This document shows positions 8,484 to 12,738 of a stretch of DNA of 12,738 nucleotides, piece by piece. The translations under genes were made by a program, and so were the position numbers. The notes beneath the pieces are model-generated. The model did no database searches. It had not been told where the DNA came from and saw only the letters and a list, made by a program, of their open reading frames with translations. Source of the stretch: Cytidiella melzeri (taxonomy: Eukaryota > Basidiomycota > Agaricomycetes > Polyporales > Irpicaceae); NCBI GenBank assembly GCA_022592445.1, contig JABYQR010000672.1, positions 1 to 12,738 on the forward strand, in the 5' to 3' direction. How positions within the stretch are numbered: the stretch's first letter is position 1; every line of letters begins with the position of its first letter.

Positions 8484-9336
8484 GGTGGAGGACTCCGGCA
8501 GCAGATGCTCCGCTGCCGTGAGTTGGAATGTGGGTGGTGGTTGGGGTGAAGGACGAATCGGTGGTGGTGATATTGGTGGTGGCGATATTGGTGGTGGTGA
8601 GAGCAAAGAAGAAGGAGGAGGACTCCGGCAGCAGATGCTCCGCTACGGAGAGTTGGAATGTGGGTGGTGGTTGGGGTGAAGGACGAATCGGTGGTGGTGA
8701 TATTGGTGGTGGCGATATCGGTGGTGGTGGGAGCAAAGAAGAAGGAGGAGGACTCCGGCAGCAGATGCTCCGCTGCCGTGAGTTGGAATGTGGGTGGTGG
8801 TTGGGGTGAAGGACGATTCGGTGGTAGTGAGAGCAAAGAAGAAGGAGGAGGACTCCGGCAGCAGATGCTCCGCTGCCGTGAGTTGGAATGTGGGTGGTTG
8901 ATGGTCGTGGTGGTGGAATGTGGGTGGTTGATGGTCGTGGTGGTGGAATGTGGGTGGTTGATGGTCGTGGTGGTGGAATGTGGGTGGTTGATGGTCGTGG
9001 TGGTGGAATGTGGGTGGTTGATGGTTGCGGTGGTTGGCGTGGTGAAGGACGAAGACGTGTGGGTGGTGGTGATATCGGTGGTGGTGAGAGCAAAGAAGAA
9101 GGAGGAGGACTCCGGTAGCAGATACTCCACTACCAAGAGTTGGAATGTGGGTGGTGGTTATGGTGGTGAAGGACGAAGACGTGTGGGTGGTGAGAGCAAA
9201 GAAGAAGGAGGACTCCGGCAGCAGATGCTCCGCTGCCGTGAGTTGGAATGTGGGTGGTGGTTATGGTGGTGAAGGACGAAGACGTGTGGGTGGTGGTGAT
9301 ATCGGTGGTGGTGAGAGCAAAGAAGAAGGAGGAGGA
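8484..9336. repeat. minisatellite, 100-130 bp units rich in GGTGGT and purines
   Basis: The anchor GACTCCGGCAGCAGATGCTC or a close variant recurs at 8491, 8621, 8751, 8851, 9108 and 9211, and a broken seventh unit ends near 9333. Spacings are 130, 130, 100, 257 and 103 bp. Each unit runs: anchor, GAGTTGGAATGTGGGTGGTGG, a variable number of GGTGGTGATATTGGTGG-type subrepeats, GAGAGCAAAGAAGAAGG, then the next anchor. Length differences come from gain or loss of the subrepeats, which is typical of slippage or unequal exchange. Because the unit has few stop codons, several frames on both strands stay open for 200 or more codons. Unit lengths are not all multiples of three, so these frames are unlikely to be coding. 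Confidence 0.95.
8885..9030. repeat. nested 30-bp tandem array, about five copies
   Basis: The motif GTGGGTGGTTGATGGT recurs every 30 bp, starting near 8890, 8920, 8950, 8980 and 9010. The first four copies are identical and continue with CGTGGTGGTGGAAT; the last drifts (GATGGTTGCGGTGG). The array sits inside one minisatellite unit and accounts for its 257-bp spacing. The identity of the copies means very recent expansion. Confidence 0.95.
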
Positions 9337-9804
9337 CCACCAGACCTTGTACTGGTTTTATATATATATACTAGTAGACTAGAGGAAGGATTGAAGAAAA
9401 CCATGGACCTAATAGTACAGCAGGCATTATTAAAAGCCTCTAGTAGCATTATATTCCTGTTTTCCTTCCATATAGCAGCCGGTCCATACCCAAAATAGGT
9501 AGGTAGCCATCAAACCTGGGCGGCAATGGATCTATTTTCTCAAATACGCACCACATTCAAATTTTGACTACGGATAACCCTAATATATCCATTCTATAAG
9601 CTGATGTCACACTGTTATCCGCTACGAGAGCGGGAGGCGGGATGAGTACGGTGTGAACGCTCCCCGCGGAGCGCTTGTCCCTCATCCGCACTCAGCGCTT
9701 ATGCGCCGGGATTGCACACGAGCGTCTTTTACCACTCGTTCTGCCACTGCCACGTCGGCGCTGTCCCGCCTCGCATCCTTGCTGCTCTCGCCCTTGTTCT
9801 CCGG
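9337..9804. other. spacer and probable 5' region of the next gene
   Basis: No gene recognised. An AT-rich run TTTTATATATATATACTAG lies at about 9357-9375. An 8-bp inverted pair, ACTAGAGG (about 9378) and CCTCTAGT (about 9437), flanks a short AT-rich segment. A 6-bp hairpin, CGCTCC...GGAGCG, is at 9658-9673. The last 100 bp before the ATG at 9805 are pyrimidine-rich, as is common upstream of fungal start codons. Transcription start and promoter elements could not be fixed. Confidence 0.45.
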
Positions 9805-11960
9805 ATGGCGAAGCAGAAATCTTCAAAACCCCGTGGTCGCAAGAGCTGGGTCCCCAGCGGTAAAGCAGCATGGCTCGAGAGTTTCAAAACCGACTGGGAT
9901 GACGCTACAGCGAGTGGAAAGGCGACAAAATTCTACGACACGATGACCACAGCTTGGATACTTCGCTATGGCTACGATCTACCTCTCGAGCAGGATCCTC
10001 CTGAAGACGATATCATGGACGTGGCGCCGGTTGCTGGTGAAAAGGTTCCGGGAACGACTGGACTTTCGGAAGACGAGGCGGCAGCAAAGGTAGCATATTA
10101 TGCGAAAGTTCGAACTGTAAGTCCACAGCTGCCACCTGTCTTGCCAATTCACATATCGTTATAGAAGTTGTGCATGTGGTATTACCACCGCTATCGCAAA
10201 GTTACAAATTCCGCGATGAAGGAGGAGGCAAACGTTTTGTTTCGCAAGATGACCAAGCAATCCGTTGATCAAGTGCGACGCGTGGCCGATTACCACTTCT
10301 ACCAGACCATACACTACGAGTCAAAGATGCGCAAAACGTTTGATCAGCAGTATGAAGAGGCTGTCGCGGCTGTGGTGAACAGTGACAACAAACCATCGCG
10401 CCTCGCAATCCGGCAGAAGGTAGTCAAAGAATTCTGGGACAATGAGAGTCCTGAAGTGAAAGCACGTATCAGAGAGCTCGCGGAGGCCGACTATCAGCAG
10501 TGGCTCAAGGAGTCCCAGGCCAATACTGATGCACCGGAGACGGCCTTGGATTTTGAACAGTACGTCTATACCGTCTACCATCAAGACCTGAGCTGATCCA
10601 GGCCAGATGTATCATCAATGCCGCACCATTTGTGAAAGCCATCGCTGAGGGACTGGCTGAGCGCACAGGCATGGTGGTTTCAATCCTGATCGCTGGCCCA
10701 ATCCCGTCTCAACAGGGCCGTATCGGTATGCGAAGGTGCGTATCCGTTTTATGGCCGCGTGCTTTACACTTACACCCATGCAGCTTTCATTGCGGCGAGA
10801 CGCCTCAGGCGTTTCCTCGACAGTGGCCTGAGTTTGACCCTGAGGGATTCAAATCCGTTGAGACCTCAATGGTCACCTTCGCATCTGCTGTTTACTCCGA
10901 GGACGAGCGTTGTCGTCGAGCTCTATCTCCCAGCACGCCGTTGAGGGAACCTAGTCCATCTGCTGCCGCCAACGCTGAAGGCGAGCTAGACAATCCGAGG
11001 CCGGTCCCATCAAGCGCTCCAGCCGTGCCTGGGGAACAAACCGGCACCTTCCAGCAGCCAGCGCCCTCGAGATCGACATCGCCCGCCGCTGACGTACCAC
11101 CTGTCGAACCGCCGCCGCTTCTACAGAATTCTCCTCCCCCGTCGCCACCACCCGCAACACAGATTTTGGCCACAACGCCAACACCACCCTTGACACAGGC
11201 TCCCGCCGTAACGCTGACAGAAACCATGCTGCCTGAACCATCGGGTGCATCTCGTACACCACCAGCGTCTCAAGTGGCCCCACGGCTGCCAGCTTCCCCT
11301 TCCCGTGTAGGTGCAGATGCGAGCATCCATGCTTTGTCATCGCTGCCTTCTAACAGCGATGCACAGCCGCAGTCACCTATCGTCGCGCTCACAGGCTCGG
11401 ACTGCCCCGACAAGCTGCAGAGCGCATACAAGCCAGTCGTAGAAGCCGTGTTCAACGCACCATGGACGGCGTGCGTGTCTCATTTCATTCGTCAGCAAGC
11501 AAAAGCCGGCTTCGACGACCCAAGGGGTAATATCTTGCCCGGCGATGGCCGCCCGGACGAGATCGCTGAGTGGTTCAAGCACGGCCGCCCCGCAGCTGGT
11601 CCTCGTATTCAAAGCCACTCCATGTTCTTGGAGAAGCTGTCCCAGTGGTGGCAATCTATTCAGCCAGCCGTACGAGGCAGCGACAAGAGTGGTCGACCGG
11701 CCGGTACATCGCCGTCCGACTGGTCTAGTTTGATCAGGCCAGGTAAAAACGGCATATTCTTAATTCTTTGTGGTCTGTTGTGGGTGGGCAACACAATCTT
11801 CGAGCAAGGCCAGGACAGTATTCTTGCTGAGTGGTCTGCCCTCGTCGACGACGTGACGTGGGTCCTCGAACATGACACAGAAAGCGCGCCAATTCCCGGC
11901 ACCAGTAAATGCCCACTCACCCAGCCTACCAGCTCGCCTCGCAAGCGTGCAAAGCGGTGA
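9805..11960 (+). CDS. 670-residue protein of an Agaricomycete-expanded family of unknown function (four exons)
   Basis: The function is unknown. Proposed exons are 9805-10116, 10165-10559, 10607-10735 and 10784-11960. The total is 2013 bp, 670 codons plus TGA, with no internal stop. The introns are 48, 47 and 48 bp, with donors GTAAGT, GTACGT and GTGCGT. Removing them rebuilds conserved stretches such as VRT-KLCMWYYHRYRK and GRIGMR-SFHCGET. The N-terminal part (residues about 1-325) is basic at its start (KPRGRKSW) and contains a FYDTM...YGYDLP block, WYYHRYRK and WPEFDPEGF. Residues about 325-485 are a Pro/Ser/Thr-rich, probably disordered linker. Residues about 488-640 carry GRPDEIAEWFKHGRP, WWQSIQPAVR and a hydrophobic GKNGIFLILCGLLWVG segment. 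The end PRKRAKR is a probable nuclear localisation signal. The overall pattern matches, from memory, a protein family repeated many times in mushroom genomes. The ATG at 9805 was chosen because an upstream in-frame ATG (9712) adds only atypical sequence. Exon boundaries are inferred. Confidence 0.75.
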
Positions 11961-12191
11961 GTTCATGGCGCGTATCCTTCTCACATCTTTGACCTCATCG
12001 GGCACATTCCCGCCGCCGCCGTTCTGCTCCGCCCGTGCTGTCGTTGTCTCTCTATCGTACTGCTCTCGTCGTTACATGTTCTGCTTGTTCCCTGCCGCGT
12101 ACTCTCTTGTCGTTGTTTACTTTACAATCAATCTGCATTAACTCGAAAACACCGACATTGTGACCATTTATTCAAGATATACCACAAAAAA

Positions 12192-12697
12192 CTAAGACAT
12201 CAGGCAGTTCTCCAAGTCCTCTACTGCACGTTCCCTAGCCACTGTGAGATTGTTGCGGGTGACAGCGAGTCCGTTTGTCCGTGCATGCACTGTTGCGATG
12301 GCGGCATCCAGGCGGCCGAGCTCAGCAGCGAATGAGGCTACTCGCTGTTGCCGAGCCTCCACTTCCTCTGGTTCTCCGCCCGGCATCTCCTGCTCCCAGA
12401 GAACACTCTGCTCCGCTGTCTCCAACTCATTGTCGGTAAAATTATGTTTGACAATAAGTTCAACTATATGCTCCTGCAGCGCGAGAAGCTCATCGTCGAT
12501 ACCAGCGATAGCAGCCTGAGAGCGATAACCTTCGCCTTTAGACGTTCCTCCTTAATAGCTACGTTCTCAGGCTCGCCTAATTCAAGATCAATGTGCGGCG
12601 CATACTGCGTCGGACTGATTGACTCACTGTCAGAGTGAACGCTCGACGCCGGTGATTCTTGTATTGCAACACGTTCAACGTTGTGCGCAGCATCCAT
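12192..12697 (-). CDS. small two-exon hypothetical protein, 152 residues, probable coiled coil
   Basis: Not recognised. Transcription runs leftward. Exon 1 is 12697-12563 (45 codons from ATG in the context CATCATGG). The 47-bp intron is 12562-12516 (GTAGCT...CTCTCAG). Exon 2 is 12515-12192, ending TAG. The intron phase is 0 and joins ...LGEPEN to AAIAGIDDELL; reading through without splicing leaves the long second frame. Residues about 1-40 are Ser/acidic-rich (SVHSDSESISPTQ) and look disordered. Residues about 46-150 are rich in Glu, Leu, Ala, Arg and Gln with spaced hydrophobics (DDELLALQEHIVELIV; AAELGRLDAAIATV; RERAVEDLENCL), typical of a coiled coil. It is convergent with the 670-residue gene, 231 bp apart. 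No membrane segment or enzyme motif was seen. The low GC and stop-free 108-codon second exon support a real gene, but a short accidental frame is possible. Confidence 0.6.
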
Positions 12698-12738
12698 GAT
12701 GGAGAAAGAGGAGTGAAGATCTTCAGTCGACGTGTACA

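Noticed and set aside
8414..9136. Long open frames in the minisatellite on both strands (up to 240 codons, Thr/Pro/His-rich on minus, Gly/Val/Trp-rich on plus)
   Set aside because: They arise because the repeat lacks stop codons; several frames are open at once and unit lengths of 100 and 130 bp break frame periodicity.
8484..9336. CRISPR array
   Set aside because: The repeats are head-to-tail minisatellite units without unique spacers, in eukaryotic DNA, with no cas-like gene.
9355..9498. Continuation of the minisatellite frame as a protein ending near 9498
   Set aside because: No conserved motif after the repeat; the frame is a chance extension through AT-rich sequence.
10892..11340. Minus-strand open frames of 111 and 129 codons
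   Set aside because: They are shadows of the proline-rich linker codons of the plus-strand gene; Gly/Val-rich low-complexity translation.

Overview
The window looks like nuclear DNA of a basidiomycete fungus, most likely an Agaricomycete. The coding segments are broken by introns of about 47-62 bp with GT-AG ends. Two transposase remnants belong to types common in mushroom-forming fungi. One intact gene belongs to a protein family that, as far as I recall, is large in Agaricomycetes and has no known function. There is no bacterial-style gene packing, no operon, no CRISPR array and no rRNA or convincing tRNA gene.

Layout, left to right. Positions 1-2821 are a decayed transposase of the Plavaka type (CACTA/EnSpm-like), with its N-terminus beyond the left edge. 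It still shows two clean intron positions but has many frameshifts and stops. Positions 2822-5376 hold no recognised gene. They contain a near-perfect 68-bp tandem duplication, several inverted repeats, and an LTR-like stretch (about 3738-4224) with a TATA box. Positions 5377-8260 are a second, better preserved dead transposase: a Mutator-like (MULE) enzyme with a C-terminal SWIM zinc finger, broken by one nonsense codon and about three frameshifts. Positions 8484-9336 are a G-rich, purine-biased minisatellite with units of about 100-130 bp and a nested 30-bp array. Positions 9805-11960 carry an apparently intact four-exon gene for a 670-residue protein. A small two-exon gene on the minus strand (12697-12192, 152 residues, probably coiled coil) lies convergent to it.

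The left two thirds is therefore a graveyard of mobile DNA beside an intact gene pair at the right. The most unusual observation is in the LTR-like stretch. A 28-bp block and a 29-bp block, separated upstream by a 57-bp sequence with perfect intron features, occur again about 100 bp downstream fused exactly at the GT-AG splice point. The upstream block begins about 30 bp after the TATA box. This is what a spliced transcript copied back into DNA would look like, or alternatively a very recent intron gain.

Family calls rest on motif recognition from memory, without database searches. Exon models come from reading frames, splice consensus and restored conserved motifs.
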